A stretch of DNA of 64,000 nt from Enoplosus armatus (Eukaryota > Chordata > Actinopteri > Centrarchiformes > Enoplosidae). The position numbers were made by a program, and so were the translations under genes. Positions 1-9,899 of the stretch are shown piece after piece; position 1 is the stretch's first letter; each line of letters opens with the position of its first letter. The stretch is taken from contig NC_092190.1 in the NCBI RefSeq assembly GCF_043641665.1, forward strand, positions 14,258,048-14,322,047, given 5' to 3'. The notes beneath the pieces are model-generated. The model was not told where the DNA came from, ran no database searches, and worked only from the letters and a program-made list of their open reading frames with translations.

Positions 1-158
1 TATGCATGGATTTCTATGTACATAAATACAACACAAATAGATGCATGTAGTGATGGTTTTACAAAGCTCGCATAGCACATATAAGTACACATCTACAGTG
101 TAAAGATGCCAGTAAATGGTGGAGTGGTGGATTCTTGAGGGGTCAAGAGGGGAATATG

Positions 159-187
159 GTGTGTGTGTGTGTGTGTGTGTGTGTGTT
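159..187. repeat. (TG)n microsatellite
   Basis: Uninterrupted GT dinucleotides, about 14 units. Separated by 30 bp of purine-rich sequence from a second, longer GT array. ORFs reading Val-Cys repeats through here are artefacts. Confidence 0.97.
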
Positions 188-216
188 GGACAAAAGGGAA
201 GGGGAGAGGGGGTTGT

Positions 217-217
<1 letters not shown>

Positions 218-273
<56 letters not shown>
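218..273. repeat. (GT)28 microsatellite
   Basis: Perfect GT array of 56 bp. A long pure array like this is expected to be length-polymorphic and can adopt Z-DNA. Confidence 0.98.
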
Positions 274-274
<1 letters not shown>

Positions 275-732
275 ACAACAGACAGAAGAGATCCAGCCCA
301 GGCTCCCACACAGCTTTGTCATATCACTAGGAGATTAGGAACACACACAAGTCAAGCTAGGCAGAGCCTGCTGCAATAATGCACCTGCCAGCTCTCAAGA
401 TCCACTCAACCCCTGTTCAACCCCTTGTTCCACCCCTTGTTCTGACATGCTAACAAAAGGCCCACACACACACACATAAATGTACCAAATTTTTAAATAT
501 TGATTCCTTAACGCACATATAGAAACTGAAGGATGTAATTTGAGATCAGTGGAAAACAAATGAATTAAACACAGCTTTGAGCTTATTAACTTGTCACACA
601 AAAGAGGAATACATCTAAAGCAATGTGAGTATTGAAGTACGCTGAAGAAAAATGTAGTTCAACAGACGTACAGTGAAGAACACAAAATATCAAAGACATG
701 AAAAGGTTGGGATCTGGGAAAAGCGGATATTT
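274..732. other. unclassified non-coding sequence
   Basis: AT-rich sequence with a short CA run near 463-476. No open frame, repeat family or motif cluster recognised. It leads into a TATA box at 733-740. Confidence 0.6.
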
Positions 733-740
733 TATATAAA
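733..740 (+). promoter_or_regulatory. TATA box candidate
   Basis: TATATAAA followed by AAGCC. It is a consensus TATA element lying 34 bp upstream of the ATG at 774, so transcription would start around 763-770 with an almost absent 5' leader. TATA-like strings are common in AT-rich DNA; its interest comes only from the ORF behind it. Confidence 0.3.
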
Positions 741-773
741 AAGCCTGACGGGAGAAGGTCGTTGTCTTTCTTC

Positions 774-956
774 ATGACAGAGTTCCCCGAGAAAAGGAGA
801 GAAGGGAAGCTCAAAGAGATTCATCTCCACCAGGATTCAAGGTCATCCAACCTAGTCATCCTAGAAGCACTTGAAAAATATGGAGTGAAGACTGGAGATA
901 TTCTTCCCCCCAAAAAGGAGTGCGGAGGGAAGACTCTGACTGAAGAGAATCACTGA
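774..956 (+). CDS. 60-codon ORF with coding-like composition, unknown product
   Basis: An ATG-initiated frame of 60 codons ending in TGA. The product is hydrophilic and rich in Lys and Glu, starting MTEFPEKRREGKLKE. It has a central segment LVILEALEKYGVKTGDI that could form an amphipathic helix, followed by a Pro-Pro-Lys-Lys stretch. No signal peptide or membrane segment is visible. A consensus TATA box lies 34 bp upstream. No splice site is needed. I do not recognise a family. It could be a microprotein, a decayed retrocopy of an exon, or chance: 60 open codons are not rare in 64 kb. The even amino-acid composition, unlike the low-complexity ORFs elsewhere, is why it is listed. Confidence 0.25.
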   Translation: MTEFPEKRREGKLKEIHLHQDSRSSNLVILEALEKYGVKTGDILPPKKECGGKTLTEENH

Positions 957-1552
957 CCTTCAAACAAGCTCTCTATCCATATAGAGTAGGGGAAGACATG
1001 CACAATCCATCAAAAATGCACATGAACTTTCCCTCTTCAAATAGTTCCCGCTTGAATAGCAGTCAATGGATCAACTATGAATATTGCATGTACTGAATTG
1101 CAGGGGATCAGATTGAATTCACTGTGAAAAAACAAAACACAAACAAATCTGTGATATTAGAATATCATATTTTGAAAACCGAGCCTCAAAAATTTGAGTA
1201 AAAACTATTTCAATTGGCTAAAAGTATGAGAACGAACGATGGATTTTGAACCCTGCTATCAAATAAAGTAAGTGTGTAAACATTTAAATCATCTAAAATG
1301 TAGAAGAGAAGAAAAGATGTGCCAGATATCAATAAAAAGTGTAAAAATAATTCAGAATCCACACTATGGTCATGAAATTGCCTTTTGTCCCTTCTTCAGG
1401 AATGGAAAGATCAGTGTTAATTTTCAGCCGTTGTTTGATTGGATGAACCTGCCTCCCTCTTGCACGACATGGCTACCACAGGTCAGTGGCTGGTGCAGTG
1501 TAGCATGAAACAAACAAATAGAAAAAGGCACCTTGTGGCACTTGACTCTCAC
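957..1552. other. unclassified AT-rich sequence
   Basis: Nothing recognised. No repeat family, no strong splice pair, no motif cluster. Confidence 0.6.
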
Positions 1553-1607
1553 CAGAATGCAACTGACGGCAACCCTGCCAGCGTCCTATAATAACGGCCG
1601 GTGCCTC
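1553..1607 (-). other. possible 55-bp exon (minus strand), speculative
   Basis: On the minus strand a very long pyrimidine tract (complement of the purine run at 1619-1763) leads to GGTTAG at the right edge. The left edge carries CTG|GTGAGA, a good donor. Two of three frames are open across the 55 bp. The pyrimidine tract is itself simple-sequence DNA, which inflates the apparent acceptor strength. No homology recognised. Confidence 0.12.
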
Positions 1608-1618
1608 CTAACCAAAGA

Positions 1619-1763
1619 ATGGGAGAGAGACAGAGAGAGAGAGAGGAGAGGAGGGGTGGAGGGGAGAGAGGAAAGAGGAAAGAGAAAGCTGGCAAAAGGG
1701 GAAAAGATGGATTTAGAGCTGGAGATTTGGAAGGACGGCAGAGAGAGAGGTTGAGGAAATGGT
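1619..1763. repeat. polypurine (GA-rich) low-complexity tract
   Basis: About 145 bp of nearly uninterrupted purines on the plus strand, with GAGAGA runs and GGGGTGGAGGGG-type blocks. Such a tract can form triplex (H-DNA). Confidence 0.9.
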
Positions 1764-2150
1764 TGGGAAAGAGGGTCGAATCTTAGTGCTCTGAAATCCA
1801 GGATGAAGTGACACCTGATCAGAACCAGCTGCAGTGGAAAATCCATTTAATACTGAACAACAAAAGTATGCAGCAGTATGTAGAGAGGAGAAACATAACT
1901 AATGAATCGTGACAGAGAAGAAGTCACAGACTGCTTTACCAGACAGGCAGATTCTAAGTGTGTTTATTTTTTCTACGTACTAACAATGTATGATCACTGC
2001 ATTGCTGTGGCAACTTTATGATGTTATGAACTCAAATCGCTGAATCTCAGGGTGTTTTTTCTTACTGTAAGGCCTGGTGAGCTGTTTGGATACTGTATTT
2101 ATTTTATATACAAATATAAAGATACAGATACTGCTATTTTAAAAAAGGCA
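1764..2150. other. unclassified sequence
   Basis: Nothing recognised. Confidence 0.55.
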
Positions 2151-2485
2151 TTAAAGGGGAATTCCACCGAGTTACGTGAAGTCTGAAAGAAAAAAATCTG
2201 GGAGTGTGGAGTTAGAAAGAAATGAGCCCACCAAACCTCTGTAGCCTGCTCCTCAACTCTGCTTGAGGCTAGTGGCACAACGCTACGTTAGCCGATACTA
2301 GCACAACACACCTGAATCCCTGAACGAACTGTCGGTGGTCGAGGCACCAGGTTTTGACAAGAAAGAAGAATGTGTGGAGTAAAAAAAGACGATATCTGTG
2401 GTTCTGCTGCATCGATTTTGATTCTTTTGTGAAAACTGTCCATCGTGAGTCCAACAATGCTACACAAGTGCAATGCAAAATTAGT
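2151..2485 (+). mobile_element. MITE-like interspersed repeat remnant
   Basis: Begins TTAAAGGGGAATTCCACCGA, which I recognise as the edge of a non-autonomous repeat common in percomorph genomes. The body (AGCCTGCTCCTCAACTCTGC, then GGTTTTGACAAGAAAGAAGA) also has the feel of that family. No coding capacity. The far terminal inverted repeat was not found, so the copy is probably truncated or diverged. Family assignment is from memory, not a search. Confidence 0.45.
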
Positions 2486-2889
2486 GGACTTATTCAATTA
2501 GATACAACATAAATGAAGATGTGCATAGAAATAAGAGGACAAAACCTGTACTCTTGCACCAAATCTGAACATAATCGAAACACAACTATGTTTCAAGACA
2601 GCCTTCTCTACCAGTGCGTGCAAAGTTAAGAAAAAATATGAGCTGGACAGGACAAGGCAGAGAGGGTAGGAGGAGAAGGGACAAGACAGGGGACAGGGGA
2701 ATGGAGAACAGGAGAGCCAGGCCGACCATCCTGTGATAAGACGAGGAAAATAAGTCTGATTATCACAGAGGCCGGGAGCATTAGACAGACAGTTGGGAGT
2801 CATCTCAAAACTCAGGAGGGAAGAGGCAAGACAAGAGGTCACAATTATGCCCCACTAGCTGCACTCCCCTCCTCCTCATGAAGTCCTCT
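2486..2889. other. unclassified sequence
   Basis: Includes a purine-rich stretch near 2640-2720. Nothing else recognised. Confidence 0.55.
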
Positions 2890-3170
2890 AATATATTCGG
2901 TTAGTTCCTGTATGGCACGGACGGGAAATTCTAATTAAAGGGTGTGGGGAATTTTGACACATGTGAGGCAGAGATCAATATTTAGCACCATAATCAGCTA
3001 TTCCTGATGGCTTGACGGTGTCACTGCGCGCAGGCTGCAGCTCTCCATTAGAGTGCCTGGGAAGGAGCAGGCGGGCAGGCGAGCCGGCAGGCAGCCAAGC
3101 AGGCAGGCTGCAGCACAGAACCACAGAATTCCCAGCCATCATGAATCAAAGCAAGTGATGCCTCTCGTGC
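2890..3170. promoter_or_regulatory. candidate conserved non-coding element
   Basis: High-complexity island containing GAAATTCTAATTAAAGGG, ACACATGTG (E-box) and TCCATTAGAG. It passes into a GC-richer part with repeated GCAGG units (3066-3110). Homeodomain cores next to an E-box in otherwise repeat-free DNA suggest an enhancer. Conservation is not demonstrated. Confidence 0.35.
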
Positions 3171-3815
3171 TCCTTTTTTGCTTTGCTTTTTATCTTCATT
3201 CATCCTCTTAAAGGAGAAAAGTGAACTCTGTCAGACTGGTTTGTGATAGGGGTGCAGGGGAGGTAGAAAAGAAACGAAGACAAATGCCACAGAGGGGTTT
3301 CGGTAGATCAGGAGGAAGTGCAGCTGTCCGGACTTTGGACTGCGAGATGATTGTAAGGTACACAGATGGTCCTGTCTATTGAGCCATTTCTCCTTTTGGT
3401 TTGACAAATATTTCCTTTTGATTTCAAACACTGGTGGAAGGAATATTCATATATTTTATTTAAGAAACAGTAGCAATACAACAAGGTGAAAATACTGCAT
3501 CGGAAATATTACTTAAGTAAAAGTGATCATAAAGCAGAAAATGGCCCCTGTGAGAGTTATGATTATATAATTGGATTATTATTACTGATGTATTTACTGT
3601 TGCAGCTGTAAAGTAAAAGTAGATAAAGTACTGTATACATTTTCCAAACAGATACACACACACTCACACAAGCACACACAACATTTGTGGCATATGAACA
3701 AGGCTGCTCAGCTGACATGGATAGTGACCACTGACTCAGTATCAGGAACATGGTGTTGTTTCCAGAGGGCAAGGAGAGAGGATGAGGGGCAAAGGAGGGG
3801 GGGGCATGTGGAGGG
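3171..3815. other. unclassified sequence
   Basis: AT-rich with short CA runs near 3655-3680. Nothing recognised. Confidence 0.55.
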
Positions 3816-3817
3816 GT

Positions 3818-3866
3818 GTGTGTGTGTGTGAGTGTGTACATATATGTGTGCATGTATGTGCGTAGG

Positions 3867-3868
<2 letters not shown>
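3818..3868. repeat. imperfect (TG)n tract
   Basis: TG-rich run interrupted by TATATG and CATGTATGTG, directly abutting the poly-G run. Confidence 0.8.

Positions 3869-3900
<32 letters not shown>
3869..3900. repeat. poly-G homopolymer, 32 bp
   Basis: Uninterrupted run of 32 G on the plus strand after TTGG-type sequence. Strong G-quadruplex potential. Runs of this length are also prone to length errors in sequencing and assembly. Confidence 0.95.
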
Positions 3901-3903
<3 letters not shown>

Positions 3904-3981
3904 CCCAGGGTGTCCCCTGTCTCCATGTGTCAGCCCATCTCCTTGTTCTTGCATGTCAGTGACACACACGTGGGTACTTAC

Positions 3982-4043
3982 CAACCCAAGTTGCTCCAAT
4001 TAATGGCTGTCCCACTGCGCTGTCCATTGTGCGGTGTGCTAGC
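3982..4043 (-). other. possible 62-bp exon (minus strand), speculative
   Basis: Minus strand: acceptor-like TCTTGTCACCCAG at the right edge and the strong donor TTG|GTAAGTA at the left. Two frames are open. One contains an ATG in good Kozak context (ACAATGG) giving MDSAVGQPLIGATWV. The other reads through as ASTPHNGQRSGTAINW. No family recognised. Could be chance. Confidence 0.15.
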
Positions 4044-4169
4044 CTGGGTGACAAGATATGGTCTGGGATCTGTCTCTCCAGTGACATAAGGAAGGAATTT
4101 TAAGAAGGAAAAGTGATGCAAACACACACCGCCTCATGCTGCGCCAAGATAGGTAGATAACAAAGACTC

Positions 4170-4440
4170 TTGTAAATGAGTGGCAGCGAGGAAGGCATTG
4201 AGGATTCTCTAATTACTTGCTGCAATCTATCTAAGTCACTGGCCTTCTAATTTGATTTATCAGAATGCATGAAATCCCTTGGAATAATGCCCTTATTAGA
4301 AGGACAGAATTGACGGGGGGACAAGAGGTCTGCCGAGAGGAGGAGGAGAGCGGAGATTTAAGCATCAATTACAGTCAAAAGGAGAATTAATAGTTATTAA
4401 TCCACAAACATGGCGAGCGTTCCCTCTGCTACCTCTCTGC
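4170..4440. promoter_or_regulatory. candidate conserved non-coding element
   Basis: Contains TCTAATTACTTGC, TTCTAATTTGATTTATC, CCCTTATTAGAAGG and TTAATAGTTATTAATCC. The dense TAAT/ATTA cores in unique sequence fit a homeodomain-bound enhancer. Inference only. Confidence 0.35.
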
Positions 4441-5570
4441 CACTATGAGACGATCCCCTTCACACTTGCCCCGCCACACGCGTGCACGGTCACACATACT
4501 TCCACTGCATGCAGACATACATACATACACCAGCATAAAAAATGCATACACATGTATACATGTTTTTTTTGTGAGGACACACCGGTATGCACATAAACAT
4601 GCACATCTACAAACAAACACCCGAGTGGAAATAAGCAAAAACAGAAACAGACATGCACACTGCAGAACTGAGTGAAAATGAGCATCTAAAAGAAATCATG
4701 CGTAAACGCAGCACAACAGTGACAAAGGCAAGATGCCATAAATATCTCTTACTCTGGATGGCTCGCATCATTTTGCCCACCGGTAGATCAAAGGTCTTTA
4801 ACTCTTTAACTAAATTCTTGACTGACAAATTCAATTGCTGTCAGTCTTCCAGGGCCCTCAATGTAATATGTGCATTTTGATTCAATTTGCCCTGCAAATA
4901 CATACATATACATATTGTTTATCTGGTTATGGGCACAAAAAAATCAATACTTATATCTGTTCTTTGTCATTCCTAAATGCATCATGAAATAGCAAGATAT
5001 CCCTCTAATTGAATCTAACAAAACCACATAGATTGTTAATTTTGTGCTATTAAGCTTTTGCAACATTTACAATGTCCTCTGTTTGCCCGTTGATGACTCT
5101 TGTTTGTCCCCTTGTATGGGAAAAGAACATTTTATATATCTAAAAATTGAATTTAGAAAGGTCAATCTCTAAACAAATAACAATAAATCAAAGACGAAGC
5201 TAACTTGTATCATTTCTAAGGAGAGGAATTCAAAGTACACAAGAAGAGTTTTCGTAAGCTCATATCATTAGAAACAGAAAAACCCTGTATGTTGCTATGT
5301 GCAGGATAACTATTTTGTAATTACATTATAATGACTATTCACATCATCCTAATTAATTCATATGTTACAACAACATTTTTTTAATGCCTCCATATCACAT
5401 GCACATGAATAACAACAAAAGGACAGCTTGTCATGTTAAATAATTTAAAGAGCTGCGAAGGCAGCAATGCTGCATTAGGTGACACTCTGATCTGAGTTTT
5501 ATGTTAAATCCTGTGTTTTTTGTTAAAGGGTTGCTGAGTGGCTGAAAGGAGAATGCCAGTGTGCTGTTGC
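4441..5570. other. unclassified AT-rich sequence
   Basis: Scattered ACATAC and CACA runs at 4500-4660, then AT-rich DNA without recognisable features. Confidence 0.55.
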
Positions 5571-5719
5571 CTTGCTGTCAGTCACACAGAAGCAGTATTT
5601 AGACAGGGAGCTGAGAGGTCTGCTCCGCTGCCAGCTCCTGCCTTTTAAACAGCCCTTTCCTCAGAGAGACAGCTTAGCACTGAGTGCCAGTCAACCTCGC
5701 CTGCCCAGCCAGCCCCCCC

Positions 5720-5720
<1 letters not shown>

Positions 5721-5764
<44 letters not shown>

Positions 5765-5783
5765 ACGCCACACACACACACAA
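5721..5783. repeat. (CA)n microsatellite, interrupted
   Basis: AC array at about 5723-5758, then TCACACACGCCA and a second CA run to 5783. A 137-codon plus-strand frame crosses it as a His-Thr repeat and is not a gene for that reason. Confidence 0.95.
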
Positions 5784-6250
5784 TTTGGCAGAAGGGGAGA
5801 AATGATCATGTATGGTTAGACCAAAAGGTACATTGTAATAGGTCTATCCTCCCGTTTCAACAAAGTGGAGCGAAAGGCATCTGGACAGCAGATTCATCAG
5901 CATTACTTGAATGGAGGAACAAGCTCATACAGCATTACGTGGCTGACAGGGAAGATGAATCTAGGCAACACAGCGCATCGGGGATCCTCATAGACCTTCA
6001 GTCATGGCCTGTGGTAAAGACTGAAGGATGGGAGAGAGGTTGTGGAGATAACACATCACGCCCTGTCTACGTCCCATATTATGATGCTGTCCTGTAGAGT
6101 GTCTGGGACAATACTGTGTTAGCTGCCAGAGTGCCATTGACATCACTGACAAACCTCTATGGTGTCAGGCAGTCACTCACACTTCTACTGGGTGTCTGTC
6201 ATCATGCTCAAACGGTCAGGCACTGACACCTTTTCACGTGAATGAAGATT
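5784..6250. other. unclassified sequence with long open frame
   Basis: After the microsatellite the plus frame stays open for about 98 codons to a TAG at 6097. The composition is mixed, there is no start Met of its own, no clear acceptor and no recognised family. I treat it as non-coding. Confidence 0.4.
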
Positions 6251-6259
6251 CTCCAGTGA

Positions 6260-6560
6260 CTGACAAAAAATAGTGGATGGCCTTTAAGGAGGGGAAAAAG
6301 ACACTGCAAGAATAGCACCTCTCCTCAAAAGGAGAGACTTATAATTTGCAATAATGGCACACCAGTAGCTGTCGGAGAGAAAATTACAGGAAAAAGCCGA
6401 TCTGAAATATCCTTTTAACTGGCAGAAACACATCCATTGTAGACAGAAGTCTTGTTTACTTGGTAAAATGGCATCAATTAGGAGCGGATGGCAAAATTAG
6501 CATATTCTCTTAATGGACTGGCCTTTCTTGTGCGGCGCTCTCACACTGATTGTATGGAAG
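6260..6560. promoter_or_regulatory. candidate conserved non-coding element
   Basis: Contains TTATAATTTGCAATAATGGC, GGCATCAATTAGGAGCGG, AAAATTAGCATATTC and CTTAATGGACTGGCC. Unique sequence with homeodomain and POU-like sites. Confidence 0.35.
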
Positions 6561-7589
6561 GGACATGTTAAGGGAGACTGAGAAAAGGTCAGGTGTCTGC
6601 ACCATTCAGGTGATCATATTTTTCACCAAACAGTTGTGCATTCTCCATGGCTATTGTCATGTTACACTGCAGCTGAGAGCAACATTCCAGTGTGCGGGGG
6701 AAATTTTTATTTTGAATTATTGCGGAATACAAGTCACTCATTCTGACACTTCCAAGATACTGGACATGTAGCCCTTGAAAATATATGCTGTGTTTAAGAT
6801 ATTCCACATTCCTATGTTTTGTTTAAAAACAATTTGATCACAATGTACATCTCATCATTAAAGCACGTCAATAAATGCAGTTACGTCAGAAGAAATTATC
6901 ATTAATTTAAAAAATCAAACAAAAAAAGAACTACAGTCCAACAATACCCATCTGTAAGGCATGCGGCCAAAGACTAAAGTTAAGTACAATCAGATCTACT
7001 GTGTGTTTTCTTTCCTGATTGATTAACGTCAGCACACTGTTAGGATTTAAGCATACTCTTTAAAATCTAAAGAGAAAATACAGCCAGAAATTAGAGAAAT
7101 TAACAGACAATTTAATTTATGTTCAAAATCCTGTTCCAAGCTCTGAGCTAATCAATGAGCTAATCAATTTGAATGATTGGCCAGTTTATTTCCATTATTA
7201 ACAGCCCCCCATCACTTTGGAAGCTAATTAATTCTAAAAATGATATTTCATCATCAGTGCTGCACTACGTATCTCAAGAAGGGCTCAGCTCCTCCCAGCC
7301 AGACCAAAGCTGCAGACTGCAAATTCTCTTCCTTCGTCTTCCACCCCCTCCTCCCCTATTCCCTTGTGCCTCTGCTCCCACCACCCCAAATTGACTGGTC
7401 TTGCACAGTTGCAGCTGAACAAGAAAGGAATTGCTAGTGTCAAGACACAGTTTACAAATATGACATCTCCTCTGCCATGGCTGGAAATATGAAATATTGA
7501 TTTATGTGCAGTAAAAGGTCTTATAAAAATGATCACATACACATGAGGGATTAATGCGCAGAAGATCAATAGAAATTTCATTCTTGACA
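6561..7589. other. unclassified sequence
   Basis: AT-rich. A short tandem GAGCTAATCAATGAGCTAATCAATTTG sits near 7145. Overlapping ORFs of about 70-100 codons on both strands look random. Nothing recognised. Confidence 0.5.
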
Positions 7590-8010
7590 CTAGACTGTCA
7601 CCTATGGTGAAATGCTAAAATAAAGAAATCAATATTATCTATGAAATGTCAAATTTATTATAATTATGTGGATGAAAGCTGGCCAAGTGGCTCCCAGGGG
7701 GCTGAGAGGGATAGGGTACCGCTCTCAAGCATCCCTCATGTCCCTCCCTCTCATGCTGCCAATTTTGAGAGCAATATTGGTGTAAAGGGTTTTCACCTGT
7801 TATGTATGGCCTTGTTGTAACAAATTCCTCCAGGAATATTTAACTGTGGAAAGACTGACAATGGACAGAGCTGCAGTTCATAGCCTGCAGGTTGCGTAGT
7901 TAACAGCTGTTAGCTTTGGCACATATTGTATGACTCTGCCCTCTCGATTGAAACCTATTTGGCAGCTGCTGCTGACATGGACAAGTCACAGGCCACTAAA
8001 GTACAACATC
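7590..8010. promoter_or_regulatory. candidate conserved non-coding element
   Basis: Contains TTATTATAATTATGTGG, CCAATTTTGAGAGCAATATTGG, TTCACCTGTTATG (E-box) and a CAGCTGCTGCTGACATGG block. High complexity and no repeats. Confidence 0.35.
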
Positions 8011-8039
8011 TCAGCATGCGTCCTGTTCAAAGATGACAG

Positions 8040-8420
8040 ATTCAGTCAGGCTGTGCATTGATCTTAAGGCTCGAATGTAGTCAGTAATCATGCTGATTTG
8101 TTTTGCCGTCGACATAAACTATTTAAAAAGGAAATTATTCAGATGAAGCCATAAAATAATCATATTAATTGAGAAAACAATGCAAATTTCGCCACACAGG
8201 GAAGAAGTTTGTGAACGAGCTTCTCCATTTTCAAATGATATCAGAGACTCTGTATGTGTTATTAGGCTTTCTTAAATCTCCCTCAATGTTTTATTTGCTA
8301 TTGCATTTAAACTAAGAGCTATTTGTGTTCATTCACTTGTTTTCCATGTCTAATTAATATCCTTTGAATGTGTGGGGATCAATTTATTTAATCAATGTTG
8401 GGTAGTGCCTCTGGCCTTCT
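8040..8420. promoter_or_regulatory. candidate enhancer with perfect POU octamer
   Basis: ATGCAAAT octamer at 8180-8187 directly overlapping AACAAT (SOX-like core). It is preceded by AATCATATTAATTGAG and followed by TCTAATTAATATCC and a second ATTTATTTAATCAATG. An octamer overlapping a SOX-like core is suggestive of POU/SOX input but is not the canonical composite spacing. Confidence 0.35.
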
Positions 8421-8847
8421 AAAGGTCACTTAGATATGGAATGCGAAATCATCAGAGTCAGATCACAAAGGGGCGAGCAGGTAATTTGAATGTGGCAGGC
8501 AAACTTTGCATGTATGATCACACATTTCTGAAAAACTACAGAAAGATTTTCCTTTCCATCTTCCCATTTCAGGCAATAGTCTTTTTTCCACCAGAGGCCC
8601 ACTGTACACACTAGAGTGTGGCAGCTGGGTAATCCCTTTAACAACCGACGGGGCTATTAAATGAACCGGCGGTGCAGCTGCAAATAGCCAATAAAGCCAG
8701 CACAATATCATCCCTATTAAACAGTAATCTCAGCAGGCTTAAGAAGTTATCTGAAAAATGGGAGAAAAACCATAACAAAATGTAATCAAGCAAAACATGG
8801 GGATTTTCCTCAACAAAATAAGCCAAACAATTTTCACAGTGGCTTAC
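8421..8847. other. unclassified sequence
   Basis: Unique-looking sequence. On the minus strand a decent acceptor (TTCTGTAGTTTTTCAG) lies near 8535, but no convincing exon follows. Confidence 0.45.
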
Positions 8848-8921
8848 ATGAAAGGTGTTGAGCAGCAGCACTCGAGCCTCAGACAACTTCTCAGCCTCTT
8901 CAGGTGACCACGGTTTGCTGC
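8848..8921 (-). other. possible 74-bp coding exon (minus strand), speculative
   Basis: Minus strand, bounded by GATAAG| (or, 4 bp further in, GGCAG|) and the donor CAT|GTAAGC. The open frame reads SKPWSPEEAEKLSEARVL and ends in LNTFH, with a helix-like charged pattern. If the GATAAG acceptor is used, the exon starts in the phase left by the candidate at 9856-9896, 934 bp upstream on the same strand. The acceptor pyrimidine tract is poor. I do not recognise the protein family. Confidence 0.2.
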
Positions 8922-9119
8922 CTTATCACAAATACAGAAGCACACAACAAATAAAATGAGCCTGTCAATCGAAGCAATTTATCGCCACAGATATTAACAG
9001 AGAAAGGGAAACAGGGGAAAATAACAAATTGTGCAGTTACATTTTAAAAGTGACCAAATCGAATTCATAAGATCACAATTTGAGAGATAGAACCCAGTTT
9101 ATTTTTCCTCCCTTTCACC

Positions 9120-9570
9120 GGCTTATGTGCTCTGTCAGATGAAAGCGGCGTAGAGAGCCGCTGCTGATGGAGCCTTTGAGCCTGGGAGAGGAGGCAACGC
9201 AGCCTCTTGAAGGGATGCCGGGGACAGCGATAACCGGGGAGGCCGCGGGAGCTCCCTCCGCTGCCGGGGGAAGGTGCTCCAACTTATCAGAGTCTGCACG
9301 CGGGGAATGATTACCCCTCTGCCGGGCCGATTACTGCTGGCTCTCCGGGTCAAAAGCAGGCCAGGATGAAAGAGAGAACTGAAGCCTCCTATCCTGCCTC
9401 CAATCATCCATTAGCACTCAGAGCGAGGGGCTTGTCTAGCCCTCCACCCCCCCTCTCCGACATGGGCTTGTCAGTCTGGTGCATAAGGAGAAGAGGGACG
9501 TAATCACAGGCGGGACTTTCACTCACACCAGTGTCAAGGAGGACAGCGTGGGGGCCTGCAGAGGTAATTT
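9120..9570. promoter_or_regulatory. GC-rich candidate regulatory block
   Basis: Strikingly GC-rich against AT-rich flanks, with GGCCGCGGGAGCTCCC, several CpGs, GGGAATGATTACCCC, GCCGGGCCGATTACTGC and CAATCATCCATTAGC. The GATTA cores in GC-rich context fit OTX/PITX-type (TAATCC/GGATTA-like) or other homeodomain sites. It could be a CpG-rich enhancer or an orphan promoter; no ORF supports a gene. Confidence 0.4.
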
Positions 9571-9855
9571 ATGGATCTGAGCATAAGCACTTGATATTAT
9601 TTATTCATTTGAGTTTGTTTAAGAACAATCCTCGTCATCTGCAGGGCGAGGCAAAGTGTTTGAGCGGTGTTTACACTATTGATGTATGGTATATATGCTG
9701 ATCCACTCGCATGAATAAGAATGTGAAACAGGCCGGGAAGCACAAAACAACAGACACATCAAACAACAATAACTGATTGCAACACACACCATTCAAGATT
9801 TCTCTCCTTTCTGTTTGCAGTATTCAGTATATGTGGGAATGAGGAATGTACTCAC

Positions 9856-9896
9856 GCTGGTCTTTCAGTATGCTTGCAGCCTCTGCAATATCTGCT
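9856..9896 (-). other. possible 41-bp exon (minus strand), speculative
   Basis: Minus strand: AATATACAG| acceptor and CCAGC|GTGAGTA donor. The only frame of interest reads ADIAEAASILKDQ, an alanine-rich amphipathic helix pattern. It starts after one base and leaves one base, matching the phase of 8848-8921. The acceptor lacks a pyrimidine tract. Chance is a serious alternative. Confidence 0.18.
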
Positions 9897-9899
9897 CTG

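Noticed and set aside
116..379. 87- and 67-codon ORFs of Val-Cys repeats
   Set aside because: They are translations of the GT microsatellites.
5684..6097. 137-codon ORF, longest in the window
   Set aside because: Its start and a third of its length are the CA microsatellite (His-Thr repeats); the remainder has no acceptor or family match.
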